Origin: CABRXV01 sp900754955
GTDB taxonomy: Bacteria; Actinomycetota; Coriobacteriia; Coriobacteriales; Eggerthellaceae
Direction: 5' to 3'
DNA length: 64,000 nucleotides
Assembly (NCBI GenBank): GCA_902475005.1
Contig: CABRXV010000001.1
Location: forward strand, 17,382 to 81,381
Part shown: piece after piece, positions 7,176-16,156 of the stretch
Layout: every line of letters starts with the position of its first letter
Position numbering within the stretch: the first letter of the stretch is position 1
Position numbers and translations under genes: made by a program
The notes under the pieces: generated by a model
Seen by the model: only the letters and a program-made list of their open reading frames with translations
What the model was told of the DNA's origin: nothing
Database searches by the model: none

Positions 7176-8226
7176 AAACACACGAGGCGGCTTGGGCCGC
7201 GGTTTGAATTCTCTGCTCGGTGGAACGTTTGAGGCTCCTGCGCCCGCATCTCCGTCTCCTACGCGCGAGCGGATTACCATCGACGGTGAAGATATGCAGA
7301 CGGTTCAGCCCAAGCACCATGAGGAAAAAGCTCAAAGCGCTGCGACTTCTCAATCTGCTCAGCCTGCTCATGCTGCGGAACAGGAAAATGTTTCACGTGA
7401 AACAAACCAGCCGCTTGACGTGACTCAGGTGCTTGCCCGAAAACTCGACGAGGTTCCTATCGATTCGGTGCGCCCCAATCCTGATCAGCCTCGTACCAAT
7501 TTCAAGAAGGACGAGCTTGAGGAGCTTGCGGCCTCTATTGCGAAAGACGGCTTGTTGCAGCCTATTCTCGTAAGAACGGTAAAACCTGGGTTCTACGAGA
7601 TTATTGCTGGTGAACGTCGTTGGCAGGCTTGCAAGCTTGCGGGAATTAAAAAGGTTCCGGTCAGAATCAAAGAAGTTGATGATGACCGCGCTCTTGAGCT
7701 GGCGCTCGTTGAGAACATTCAGCGCTCCGATCTCAATCCGATTGAAGAGGCATATGGTTATCGTCGTTTGATGGAACGGCGAAACATGACTCAGGCCGAT
7801 GTCGCGCAGACGATGTCGAAAGGACGCTCCACGGTCGCAAATGCTCTTCGTCTGCTTGAGCTTCCTGAAGAAGCGCAGCAGCTTCTGTTCGAGGATAAGA
7901 TCAGCGCGGGTCATGCGCGTGCCATTCTCTCGATTCCGACGAAAGAAGGTCGCCAGACGCTTACAAAGAAGCTGATGGAAACGAAGATGAGCGTGCGTGA
8001 GGCAGAAGCGATGGCACGTCTCCTCTCTGGAAAGCCTTCGGAAGGAGCAACCTCTCGTCAACCTCTTCCGCCAGCTTACAAGTCGGTGGCGAAAGCCCTC
8101 CGCGACGTGCTCAAGACAAACGTGCGCGTGAAGTCGTCGAAGGGTAAGAACAAAATCGAGATTGAATTCAAAGATGAAGAAGATCTCGAGCGCTTGTTTG
8201 AGGAATTGATTGCTTCCGTTTCGTAA
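7168..8226 (+). CDS. parB: Chromosome partitioning protein ParB/Spo0J
   Basis: CTP-dependent DNA clamp that loads at parS and spreads. 352 residues: N-terminal GLGRGLNSLLGG (ParA-interacting peptide), a variable linker to about residue 88, the ParB/Srx domain with PNPDQPRTNF and the GERRWQA motif, the HTH with MTQADVAQTMSKGRSTVANALRLL, and a C-terminal dimer domain. GTG start inside the end of parA. A perfect parS lies within the coding sequence, read as NVSRET at residues 74-79 in the variable linker. Confidence 0.96.
   Translation: MARNTRGGLGRGLNSLLGGTFEAPAPASPSPTRERITIDGEDMQTVQPKHHEEKAQSAATSQSAQPAHAAEQENVSRETNQPLDVTQVLARKLDEVPIDSVRPNPDQPRTNFKKDELEELAASIAKDGLLQPILVRTVKPGFYEIIAGERRWQACKLAGIKKVPVRIKEVDDDRALELALVENIQRSDLNPIEEAYGYRRLMERRNMTQADVAQTMSKGRSTVANALRLLELPEEAQQLLFEDKISAGHARAILSIPTKEGRQTLTKKLMETKMSVREAEAMARLLSGKPSEGATSRQPLPPAYKSVAKALRDVLKTNVRVKSSKGKNKIEIEFKDEEDLERLFEELIASVS
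7389..7404. other. parS site 10, inside parB
   Basis: Perfect parS within the parB reading frame. It is the only site of the 19 that lies wholly inside a coding sequence. Confidence 0.95.
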
Positions 8227-8250
8227 GCCAGTCGCTCTTGCTCAATGTTT

Positions 8251-8290
8251 AAGGCCCCGAATGTTTCACGTGAAACATTCGGGGCCTTTT
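8251..8290. terminator. Bidirectional parS-containing terminator between parB and rlmN
   Basis: A 38-bp perfect palindrome (AAGGCCCCGA, parS core, TCGGGGCCTT) ending in TTTT. It sits between convergent parB and rlmN, so it can serve both strands. Confidence 0.85.
8262..8277. other. parS site 11
   Basis: Perfect parS forming the apex of the parB terminator. Confidence 0.95.
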
Positions 8291-8337
8291 CGTTTCCGTA
8301 GCAAAACAGCATAAGGGGCCAACACGGGAAGTTGAAA

Positions 8338-8353
8338 TGTTTCACGTGAAACA
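8338..8353. other. parS site 12
   Basis: Perfect parS in a 32-bp perfect palindrome (8330-8361) 6 nt from the rlmN stop; may also help terminate rlmN. Confidence 0.95.
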
Positions 8354-8366
8354 TTTCAACTATCAC

Positions 8367-9395
8367 TTATGAGCGCGTTTTGTTTTTCAGCTGCCCACAT
8401 GCGCCTGCTATGTCAGATCCACGTGAGGTGCGCAGCGTTGTTTCGATTCCATGCGAGCTCAGCGTTCTCATCCAGTGTTCAACTGTCTTCTGCAACGAAG
8501 GCTGGTAGGGTGAGTCGTCGACTTGATTCATGGGCAGCAAATTGACGTGACAGAGGAGTTCGTCCGAGAACTCAAGAAGCGCGTCAAGATCGCTTTCATG
8601 GTCGTTCACGTTCTTGATAAGAAGATACTCAAAGGTGATGCGACGATTTGTGCGCTCGATGTAGCGACCTAGGGACTTCTTCAACTCCTTGAGAGGTTGC
8701 TTGGCCACACGGGACATGATGACGTCGCGTGTTGCTTGAACGGCTGAATGCAGCGAGATGGCGAGTGTGAACTGCTCGGGTTCATGGGAGAACTTTTCAA
8801 TGCCATCAAGGATGCCGCAGGTTGATACGGTGATATGGCGCGCGCCGATACGCAAACCATCCTGGTTGTTCAGAATGCGCAGAGCTTTCATGAGCTCGTC
8901 GTAGTTGAGGAACGGCTCGCCTTGACCCATCGCAACGACATTGGAGACGCGCATTCCAAAGTCGTTCTGAACCTCAATGATCTGATCGACCATTTCCTCG
9001 GCGGTGAGGTTTCGCGTGAATCCCTCCTGGTCCGTGGCGCAGAACGCACACGCCATGGGGCATCCGACTTGTGTGGAGAAGCAAACAGTCAGGCGATTGT
9101 CAGCTGAGGGGATCCCGACGGTTTCAACGCGGCACCCGTCGGCGAATGTGAGGATGTATTTTCGCGTTCCATCAAGTGAAATCTGCTTGTCCGAAACCGT
9201 CGGCTTTTCAAGAGGGTGGATTTGTTTGAGTTCGTCGCGCAGGCGGGCGGGGAGATTGGTCATCTCGTCGTAGGTAGACGCGTGATGGGTGTGAAGCCAT
9301 TCGTAAAGTTGCTTGGCTCGAAACTTAGGTTGTCCGAGCTCTTTGACGAGTCCCTCAAGTTCATCGAGGGTGTATGTTCTGATTTCTGTTTTCAT
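8367..9395 (-). CDS. rlmN: 23S rRNA (adenine-C2)-methyltransferase RlmN
   Basis: Radical-SAM enzyme that methylates A2503 of 23S rRNA and A37 of some tRNAs. 342 residues from ATG at 9395 (MKTEIRTYTLDEL). The radical SAM cysteines are in CPMACAFCAT (CxxxCxxC), with GQGEPFLNYDEL downstream and SRGSDIAGACGQL at the C-terminus holding the second catalytic cysteine. An ATG at 9404 (MPNM) overlaps the TATAAT box, and the frame is open further upstream only antisense to ddl, so 9395 is preferred. No ribosome site is seen; the mRNA may be leaderless. Confidence 0.95.
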   Translation of the reverse strand: MKTEIRTYTLDELEGLVKELGQPKFRAKQLYEWLHTHHASTYDEMTNLPARLRDELKQIHPLEKPTVSDKQISLDGTRKYILTFADGCRVETVGIPSADNRLTVCFSTQVGCPMACAFCATDQEGFTRNLTAEEMVDQIIEVQNDFGMRVSNVVAMGQGEPFLNYDELMKALRILNNQDGLRIGARHITVSTCGILDGIEKFSHEPEQFTLAISLHSAVQATRDVIMSRVAKQPLKELKKSLGRYIERTNRRITFEYLLIKNVNDHESDLDALLEFSDELLCHVNLLPMNQVDDSPYQPSLQKTVEHWMRTLSSHGIETTLRTSRGSDIAGACGQLKNKTRS

Positions 9396-9402
9396 ATTCG
9401 GC

Positions 9403-9408
9403 ATTATA
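9403..9408 (-). promoter_or_regulatory. -10 box of rlmN
   Basis: TATAAT on the minus strand, whose expected start site (5-8 nt downstream) falls at or within 3 nt of the rlmN ATG. No convincing -35. Confidence 0.5.
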
Positions 9409-9434
9409 GGTGAAACGCGAAGTGACAAGGGGTT

Positions 9435-9443
9435 TGCTATACT
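9435..9443 (+). promoter_or_regulatory. Extended -10 promoter of ddl
   Basis: TGCTATACT about 37 nt before the ddl start, the same extended -10 as at parA. It is back to back with the rlmN promoter. Confidence 0.5.
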
Positions 9444-9479
9444 TTTCAAACTGCATCTCACGAGAGTAAGGTGGAACTG

Positions 9480-10433
9480 ATGTTCGAAACGATTGAACCG
9501 AGCCAGTGTCGCGTTGCGCTGTTGTGCGGCGGAACGAGTGGAGAGCGTGAAATCTCCCTTGCATCTGGTCAGGGCGCGCTTGGTGCGCTGACGGAGGCAG
9601 GGTACTCCGTCGAGATGTTCGATCCTGCGAAGAAGGAAGATCTTCTCGCGCTCATCAACGGGGAATTCGACGTAGCGTTCCTCTGCCTGCACGGAAAAGG
9701 CGGCGAAGACGGCGTGATTCAGGGTTTCCTCGAGCTGATTGGGCTTCCTTATACGGGTTCGGGTGTCGGCGCGAGCTCTATTGCGATCGACAAGGCAAAA
9801 GCGAAGCTGTTCTACGAACGCGCAGGACTGTTGACGCCGCGATCGGTCACGCTTTACAAGGATGAGCCGTGGGTACTGGCAAACGTGATCTCCGAGGTGG
9901 GGGAGCATTGCGTCATCAAGGCGGCTACCGAGGGCAGCTCGCTCGGTGTGTTTATCGTTGAAGGTCCTAAAGCCATTGAGCAAGCGCTCGACGAGGCGTT
10001 TACCTACGACAACAAGGTTGTTGTAGAGACGTACATCAGTGGAACAGAGCTGACTGTGGCGGTTTTAGGCGATGAAGATGCCCATGCGCTGCCGATCATT
10101 GAAATCATTCCGCAGAATGATTCCTACGACTTCGATTCCAAATATGCTCCTGGCGGATCGCGTCACATCTGCCCCGCGCGTCTTTCCGACGTGGTGTCTG
10201 CCGAGATTCAGGATGCTGCCATCCGCGCCCACAAAGCACTCGGCTGCTCGGGCGTGTCTCGTTCCGACTTCATTCTCGACGAAGAGGGACGCTTCTGGCT
10301 GCTCGAGACCAATACGCTTCCCGGCATGACGGCTACGTCGCTTCTGCCGGATGCGGCGCGTGCGGCGGGCATGACGTTCCCCGAGCTGTGCACGCACTTG
10401 ATCGGATATGCGCTGAAGAAGGCTGAGAAATAA
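9480..10433 (+). CDS. ddl: D-alanine--D-alanine ligase
   Basis: ATP-grasp enzyme that makes D-Ala-D-Ala for peptidoglycan. 317 residues from ATG with AAGGTGG 5 nt upstream (an in-frame GTG at 9471 is inside that ribosome site). Seen: CGGTSGEREISLASG at the N-terminus, LHGKGGEDGVIQGFLELIGLPYTGSGVGASSIAIDK, EGSSLGVF, and the ATP/metal site LLETNTLPGMTATSL. I see no VanA-type replacement of the substrate pocket that I could call with confidence. Confidence 0.94.
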   Translation: MFETIEPSQCRVALLCGGTSGEREISLASGQGALGALTEAGYSVEMFDPAKKEDLLALINGEFDVAFLCLHGKGGEDGVIQGFLELIGLPYTGSGVGASSIAIDKAKAKLFYERAGLLTPRSVTLYKDEPWVLANVISEVGEHCVIKAATEGSSLGVFIVEGPKAIEQALDEAFTYDNKVVVETYISGTELTVAVLGDEDAHALPIIEIIPQNDSYDFDSKYAPGGSRHICPARLSDVVSAEIQDAAIRAHKALGCSGVSRSDFILDEEGRFWLLETNTLPGMTATSLLPDAARAAGMTFPELCTHLIGYALKKAEK

Positions 10434-10452
10434 CCCGAAAAGCTGCCTGAAA

Positions 10453-10534
10453 AAAAACCGAGGCGATCGAAAAAGATTCTCGTTTTAACGTATTGGTTTG
10501 AAGGAGAATCGCCCGATCGCCTCGGTTTTTCTTT
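10453..10534. terminator. Large bidirectional terminator after ddl
   Basis: 17-bp perfect stem (10453-10469 / 10514-10530, CCGAGGCGATCG core) flanked by A and T runs, with a second 7-bp stem GATTCTC/GAGAATC nested inside. Separates ddl from the convergent gene that follows. Confidence 0.88.
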
Positions 10535-10636
10535 TATTACGTCGAAATTGCATCCAGATAAAAGAATTTGCGTTAAAAGCGTGCTCAATCGAAAATTTTG
10601 CGTTCGAAAAGCCGGCACGGCAGAAGATCTCGCGTA

Positions 10637-11275
10637 TTAGAACACGCCGCACGCTTTCAGTCCGAAGAGCAGTGCGGCAACCAGCGCGATGATGAAAGCC
10701 CAGCTCACCACGTAGCAACCTTTGTTGCCCTTGCGTCCTTGCTCGATGAGCTTCTCGCTAACCGAGCGCTTGCTCTTCATAATGACGGTTCCCTTTTTCT
10801 TGCTCGGCATGGGAACGGTCTGCTCGGGAACCCACGATCCATCAGATGAGATGATGTGCTCAACTCCTTCGGCGTCGAAGTTGACGCGTGTGCGCACGTT
10901 GTCGAACATGCGCGTGCAAACAGTGGTAATGAACCGTTCGAACGCCTCCTTGTGCGCTGGATTGTAGGCGATCACTGCCATTTCGCCCCAGTAATGACCA
11001 GGTTCGGGCATGTCGGTGTAAGCGACAAACGACAGGATGGCCGTAAGTTCGAGGCCGTTCGCCTTCAGGATGCTCAGGCGTCGTGAGAAATTGCCGTCGA
11101 AGAAACCGATGCGCTGATCGAAGCGACTGACGAGCCACGCCTTGTGCGCATCGCCGTCGAGTTCGATCTCGATGGTGTAGCGATCGCCCACGAGGTTGTC
11201 GGCGCCAAGCAACACGGCGGCGTCTTTCTTGGACACGGTTTCAAATGTTTGATATGTACCGAAATACTGATCCAT
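10637..11275 (-). CDS. Hypothetical protein with one C-terminal membrane anchor
   Basis: 212 residues of unknown function. The first 165 residues look like a folded cytoplasmic domain (MDQYFGTYQTFETVSKKDAAVLLG...). Then a basic stretch (KKKGTVIMKSKRSVSEKLIEQGRKGNKG) and a single hydrophobic segment (about 188-208) close to the C-terminus, the layout of a tail-anchored protein. No motif is recognised. GC-rich codon use fits the genome, and the convergent terminator after ddl supports a real transcript. The ATG has only a weak purine-rich site upstream. Confidence 0.7.
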   Translation of the reverse strand: MDQYFGTYQTFETVSKKDAAVLLGADNLVGDRYTIEIELDGDAHKAWLVSRFDQRIGFFDGNFSRRLSILKANGLELTAILSFVAYTDMPEPGHYWGEMAVIAYNPAHKEAFERFITTVCTRMFDNVRTRVNFDAEGVEHIISSDGSWVPEQTVPMPSKKKGTVIMKSKRSVSEKLIEQGRKGNKGCYVVSWAFIIALVAALLFGLKACGVF

Positions 11276-11343
11276 CGTTCTCGCAATCCTGTGGTTGATA
11301 CAATGTGCTATTGCTGGATGTTCCTTCCACGCCGCAACGAAAA

Positions 11344-11359
11344 TGTTTCACGTGAAACA
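11344..11359. other. parS site 13
   Basis: Perfect parS in a 26-bp palindrome (11339-11364). Ten bases on is TGAAACATCGCGATGTTTCA (11369-11388), a palindrome with the parS half-sites in reversed order. Nothing else is recognised in the 317-nt divergent gap. Confidence 0.95.
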
Positions 11360-11592
11360 TTTTCCGCGTGAAACATCGCGATGTTTCAACGGCGTTCGGA
11401 AGCAGCTTAGCGAACCATATTAGGATATCTACGCCGCAGAGGCTTTTGCATTGAAAAGAATTTCCGCATAGCGTTCCTTGCAGGAGTTCACGTGACGGAT
11501 GGGGAGAATGCCGGCACCGCGCCGCGCACAGTCGCCCGTCACCTGCGCACTCGCTGGAACAATGCATCATGTGCGGAAGAGGGGTCGAAAAC

Positions 11593-14500
11593 ATGACTGA
11601 ACAGCACGCGCCGCAGCTCAAGCGCTTTATTTCGAACGGAACGCCCGAAGATGTGTTCGAGCGCTATGCCGCGCTTCCCGAGCAGGCGCGCGGCGCAGAC
11701 TACGGTGAGTTTGACCGCAACATCGTCGTGCTCGACACCGAAACGACGGGCTTTTCGCTCAACCACGATGAGCTGACCCAGATCGCGGCGGCACGTATGG
11801 AAAAGGGCGAGATCGTCGACTGGTTCGTCACCTTCGTCAACCCCGGCAAGCCCATTCCCGACGATGTTGCCCATCTGACAAACATTCACGACGAAGACGT
11901 GGCCAACGCGCCCTCTCCGCAGGATGCGCTTGCAGACCTGGTGGCGTTTGTGGGCGACGCGAAAATCGTTGCGCACAACGCGGAATTCGACCGCAACTTC
12001 ACGACGAAACATCCGTCGGGGTACCCGCTGCTCGAGAACACCTGGCTCGATTCGCTCGACCTCGCGCGCATCGCGTTGCCGCGCATGAAGTCGCATCGCC
12101 TGATCGACCTCGTCAAAGCGTTCGGCGCGCCCGTGTCGACCCACCGCGCCGACGACGACGTGGCGGCTACCTGTGCGCTCTTCCGCATCTTGCTTGCAGC
12201 CGTTGACGCCATGCCGGCAAGCCTGCTGCGCGAGATCGCTGGTATGGCAACACCGCAGGAATGGTCGACCTCGGTCGTGTTCGCATCGTTCGCTGCGCGC
12301 AAGACGGCAGAAGAAGCCGAGCGCGCGGTGGAACGTGGAGCCGTCGCGACAACGGGGGAGTACGCGCCGCCCGCGTTCTCGCTGCGCACGCTGCGCCGCG
12401 AACGCGTGTCGAAGACCGACACACGAGCGAAGCGCGATGCGAAAGCAATCGTCAACCAGGGCGGTCAGACGCTCGCGTTTCCTCAGGAAACCGAGATTAA
12501 CCAGGCATTTTCCGAACAGGGACTCGTGGGTTCGCTATACGTGAGCTACGAGCGGCGCGATGAACAGCTCGCAATGGCACAGGCCGTGCGCGCGGCATTC
12601 GCGACGTCCGACAACCTCATCGTGGAGGCAGGCACGGGCGTCGGGAAGTCGATGGCCTATCTGGTACCCGCCGCGCTGACAGCGCTCGAGAACGACATAA
12701 CCGTCGGCGTTGCCACGAAGACGAACGCGCTGCTTGACCAGCTCGTGTATCAGGAGCTGCCCGCCCTTGCAGCAGCCATCGAAAAGCACACGGGCAGGAG
12801 GCTCACCTACGCCGCTCTCAAGGGATTCTCGCATTATCCTTGTTTGAGGAAGGTTGAACGTATTGCCAACGAAGGCCCGTCGATGAGGCTCGTCGGCAAC
12901 GCCGAGTATTCGCAGGCACCTGCGCTTGCAGGCCTGCTTTCGTACATCGAGCAGACGGACTACGACGACATGGACACGATGAAGATCGACTACCGTCTTC
13001 TGCCGCGTCGCGCCATCACGACGACGAGTTACGACTGTCTTCGTCGTAAGTGTCCCTATTACGGAACATCGTGTTTTGTGCACGGATCGCGTCGCCGCGC
13101 CGAGGCGGCGCATGTGCTCGTGACGAACCACAGCCTGCTCTTCTGCGACATTGCTGCTGACGGCGTCTTACTTCCGCCCGTGCGCTTCTGGATTGTGGAC
13201 GAGGCCCACGGTGCCGAGAACGAGGCGCGCCGTGCGCTTTCGCTTGAGTTGCCCGTTGACGAACTGATGAACCTGGCGCGGCGTGTCTCTGCCGAGGAGA
13301 GCACCCGCAACGTGTTCGTTCGCGCTGAGCGCACGGTAGTGGTGCCCGGCGATGAGGAAGCTGCCACGCTGTTTTATGCGCTCACGAGTAAGGCGAAATC
13401 GGCGGGTCGTTCGTTCGCCGAAGCGGCTGAGGGGTTCGCGCCACATGTACGCGACCTCCTTTTCTTCGATCCAGCAAAGAAGAGAAGCAGCTACGAATAC
13501 ACCGATCTGTGGCTCAACGATGAGATTCGCCATTCTGAGACGTTCAAAGCGATTGCTGGCTACGCGCGCACGATGAGCGAACGCGCCGAGAAGCTCGTGA
13601 CGGCGGCGCAGGAGCTCGTGGGTTACCTCGAGGACATCGAGGGCGCGGGCGTGGTGCAGCGCGAGATCGCGACGGTCGCGATGGAACTCAAAGACGTTCT
13701 GCGCGCGGTGGAAACGATCTTCTTCTCCGAATCGGAGGCGTACGTGCACGCCGCAACGCTCTGCCGCAAGCCCGATCGCGGCGGCGATAAGCTGCAGGCG
13801 CTTCTCTACAACGTGGGCGCGGCGCTCAACGAGCAGCTGTACGGTGAAGCGTTCTCAGTGGTGTACACCTCCGCCACCATGACGGTAAACGGCACGTTCG
13901 ACGCCTTCGAGGAATCGATCGGTCTCAGCGGCGCCGATCAGGCGCATGCCACGACGCTCGTGCTTGATTCGAGCTACGACTTCGACAACAACATGGCGAT
14001 CTACGTGATCAACGACATTCCCGAGCCGAATGAGGCACGCTACCTCGGCGAGCTGCAGAAGCTGCTCATCGAGGCGCATCGCGCGCAGCGCGGATCGATG
14101 CTCACGCTTTTCACGAACCGTCGCGAGATGGAGCGCTGTTTCGAAGAGGTGCAACCTGCCCTCAAGCAGGATGACCTGCGCCTCGTGTGTCAGAAGTGGG
14201 GCGTGTCGGTAAAGGGTCTGCGCGACGATTTCCTCGCCGACGAGCATCTGTCGCTTTTCGCGCTCAAGAGCTTCTGGGAAGGATTTGACGCTCCTGGCGC
14301 CACGCTCAAGGGGGTTATCATTCCCAAGCTGCCGTTCTCGAAGCCGACCGACCCGCTGTCGTGCGAGCGTGCGGCGCGCGACGACCAGGCATGGCGTCGC
14401 TACGTGCTTCCCGCCGCCGTGCTGGAAACGAAACAGGCGGCGGGCCGCCTCATCAGGAAGGCCGACGACAAGGGCGTTCTTGTGCTTGCCGACCGCCGTC

Positions 14501-14613
14501 TTGTGACGAAGGGGTACGGTAAGGCCTTCCTCCGCTCGTTGCCGAGCAAAAACATCACCGTGTGCACGGCGCGCGAGGCGGTTGAGGCGATAAGGCGTCA
14601 CGCGGAAGAGTAG
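11593..14613 (+). CDS. DnaQ-type 3'-5' exonuclease fused to DinG-family helicase
   Basis: 1006 residues. N-terminal DEDDh exonuclease domain (about 30-205) with IVVLDTETTGF, AHNAEFDRNF and HRADDDVAAT, then a linker, then an XPD/DinG-like superfamily 2 helicase: Walker A EAGTGVGKS (345-353), DEAH box (536-539), and an iron-sulfur cysteine set near 415-495 (HYPCLRK and CLRRKCPYYGTSC). Similar to Gram-positive YpvA/DinG proteins, which join both activities; likely role in DNA repair or R-loop removal. The start follows GGAAGAGGGG; a 5' ATG at 11569 is also in frame but has a poorer site. Followed at 12 nt by the coiled-coil protein. Confidence 0.88.
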   Translation: MTEQHAPQLKRFISNGTPEDVFERYAALPEQARGADYGEFDRNIVVLDTETTGFSLNHDELTQIAAARMEKGEIVDWFVTFVNPGKPIPDDVAHLTNIHDEDVANAPSPQDALADLVAFVGDAKIVAHNAEFDRNFTTKHPSGYPLLENTWLDSLDLARIALPRMKSHRLIDLVKAFGAPVSTHRADDDVAATCALFRILLAAVDAMPASLLREIAGMATPQEWSTSVVFASFAARKTAEEAERAVERGAVATTGEYAPPAFSLRTLRRERVSKTDTRAKRDAKAIVNQGGQTLAFPQETEINQAFSEQGLVGSLYVSYERRDEQLAMAQAVRAAFATSDNLIVEAGTGVGKSMAYLVPAALTALENDITVGVATKTNALLDQLVYQELPALAAAIEKHTGRRLTYAALKGFSHYPCLRKVERIANEGPSMRLVGNAEYSQAPALAGLLSYIEQTDYDDMDTMKIDYRLLPRRAITTTSYDCLRRKCPYYGTSCFVHGSRRRAEAAHVLVTNHSLLFCDIAADGVLLPPVRFWIVDEAHGAENEARRALSLELPVDELMNLARRVSAEESTRNVFVRAERTVVVPGDEEAATLFYALTSKAKSAGRSFAEAAEGFAPHVRDLLFFDPAKKRSSYEYTDLWLNDEIRHSETFKAIAGYARTMSERAEKLVTAAQELVGYLEDIEGAGVVQREIATVAMELKDVLRAVETIFFSESEAYVHAATLCRKPDRGGDKLQALLYNVGAALNEQLYGEAFSVVYTSATMTVNGTFDAFEESIGLSGADQAHATTLVLDSSYDFDNNMAIYVINDIPEPNEARYLGELQKLLIEAHRAQRGSMLTLFTNRREMERCFEEVQPALKQDDLRLVCQKWGVSVKGLRDDFLADEHLSLFALKSFWEGFDAPGATLKGVIIPKLPFSKPTDPLSCERAARDDQAWRRYVLPAAVLETKQAAGRLIRKADDKGVLVLADRRLVTKGYGKAFLRSLPSKNITVCTAREAVEAIRRHAEE

Positions 14614-14625
14614 CGGGCAACGGCC

Positions 14626-16095
14626 ATGAAGCTGAAGAAGAGCAAGATCGGGCGCGCCGCACACATCAAGAACAGCACGATCGGCACGTCGAACGAGATT
14701 TCGTTCAGCGTTCTCGATGCGGCGAAGGCGGCTCAAGATGACGAACAACGGCGCAGCGGCAAACGCCCCCGCTTTCCGCGCCCGAATCTGGGCGGTATTC
14801 CGCTGTTCACGCTCGGCCGGGGGAAGAAGCCCATCGCGACGCCGACTAAGGAGAGCGGCCTGCCCCTTTCCACAGGCGAATTCGTTTCGGCCGACGGCGT
14901 GCAGGCGACGTCTTCGACGCCGCGCACCGTCCCCGGGATTGCGACGGATGCGCCGGGTGCGGGTGACGCGACAGCTGCCAGCGGGCGTGCGGGCAGCTCG
15001 AACAATTCCCCGGCGCTGGCGTCTTCCAGCGCATCTGGTGTGATCGGATCAACGGTACATGGCGGTGCGGCAGCGCCCGCGCGCGAACGAAAGACGCCCG
15101 CCACAAGCACGTGGCAGACGCCGTTCGACGAGGTGGCGCGCCGCAAGGCCGCGCGCAAAAAGAAGCGTGGCATTGTGATCGGCGTCATCGTCGCCTGCGC
15201 GGTGTGCGTTGCCGCGGCGGGTGGTGTGATGCTCTATTCGGGCATGCAGGCGCACAGCGAGAAGATCACGCAGCTGTCGCAGGCCGCCGACATGATTGAC
15301 GAAGCGAACGAAAGCGTGACGCGTCTCAACGAGCTTGTGGTCAAGGTGTCCTCGACGTCGGTGGACCAGCTTTCCAGCGCCGAGATAACGCAGAGTCTCG
15401 ATGGAATGAGCGCCGATCTCGACGCGGCGGAGGAAAGCCTTCTGTCGACGAAGCAGTCTGTCGAAGAGATGCAGCGTGCGTTCTCCGACGCGCGCGATAA
15501 AGAGGCTGCCAACCAGGCGATTGCACTTGTGAACGCGCGCATCAACATGATTGATTCGGGTAGAGATGTGGTTGAAGCTGCGCGTGTGGGCGTGCAGTCG
15601 TACGAGGGGGCGGAAGAGGCGTGGAATCGCCTGCTTGAAGCCGACTCGCTTGCGCGCGATGCAGCGAATCTCGTGACCGACACGAGCGTTGACAACGTGA
15701 ACGCCTCGATCAACAAGACGAATGAGGCGATCGCGGCGTTCAACGATGCGCGTGACGGGTTGTCGGCGCTCGAAGAGCCGTACCTCGACGACGTACGCGC
15801 TTACATTTCGTACATTGACCTGCGTCTTGAAGCGCAGCAGTTTGCGCTCGAGTCCGATCAGGCCTACCTCAACCGCAACAAGGAGGAGGCCGCCGCAGCG
15901 AATGATTCCTACAACGCGAAGGACAGCGAAGCGGTTGAGGCGATCAGAGAGCAGCAGAAAGACCCGCTTGAACTCGTGTCCGAGCGCTTCTCCGCTGTAC
16001 TCGACCCGCTTAAGGCGTCTTACGAGAACGAGCGCGCGATGGCGGAGCGCTCCTCCCAGGCACTCAACGATTATTTGGGGCGTGTTTCCAAATAG
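14626..16095 (+). CDS. Single-pass membrane protein with extracellular coiled coil
   Basis: 489 residues, no family recognised. A Ser/Ala/Thr-rich, low-complexity N-terminal half (to about 165) contains basic patches; a KKKR stop-transfer-like stretch precedes one membrane helix (about 183-206, GIVIGVIVACAVCVAAAGGVMLY). The remaining 280 residues are helical with heptad-like Asp/Glu/Ala/Leu patterns, probably a coiled coil outside the cell. Starts 12 nt after the helicase stop, so likely co-transcribed, although the ribosome site is weak. May scaffold the envelope (inference). Confidence 0.72.
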   Translation: MKLKKSKIGRAAHIKNSTIGTSNEISFSVLDAAKAAQDDEQRRSGKRPRFPRPNLGGIPLFTLGRGKKPIATPTKESGLPLSTGEFVSADGVQATSSTPRTVPGIATDAPGAGDATAASGRAGSSNNSPALASSSASGVIGSTVHGGAAAPARERKTPATSTWQTPFDEVARRKAARKKKRGIVIGVIVACAVCVAAAGGVMLYSGMQAHSEKITQLSQAADMIDEANESVTRLNELVVKVSSTSVDQLSSAEITQSLDGMSADLDAAEESLLSTKQSVEEMQRAFSDARDKEAANQAIALVNARINMIDSGRDVVEAARVGVQSYEGAEEAWNRLLEADSLARDAANLVTDTSVDNVNASINKTNEAIAAFNDARDGLSALEEPYLDDVRAYISYIDLRLEAQQFALESDQAYLNRNKEEAAAANDSYNAKDSEAVEAIREQQKDPLELVSERFSAVLDPLKASYENERAMAERSSQALNDYLGRVSK

Positions 16096-16103
16096 CGTAT
16101 ACT
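16075..16103 (+). promoter_or_regulatory. Promoter inside the end of the coiled-coil gene
   Basis: TTGGGG (16075-16080), 17-nt spacer, TATACT (16098-16103). A start site near 16110 favours the 16157 start of the next gene over 16115. Confidence 0.5.
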
Positions 16104-16156
16104 AAAGACTAACTATGCCCTCATCTGCGATGATGAAACAACGAAAGGCAGCTCAA

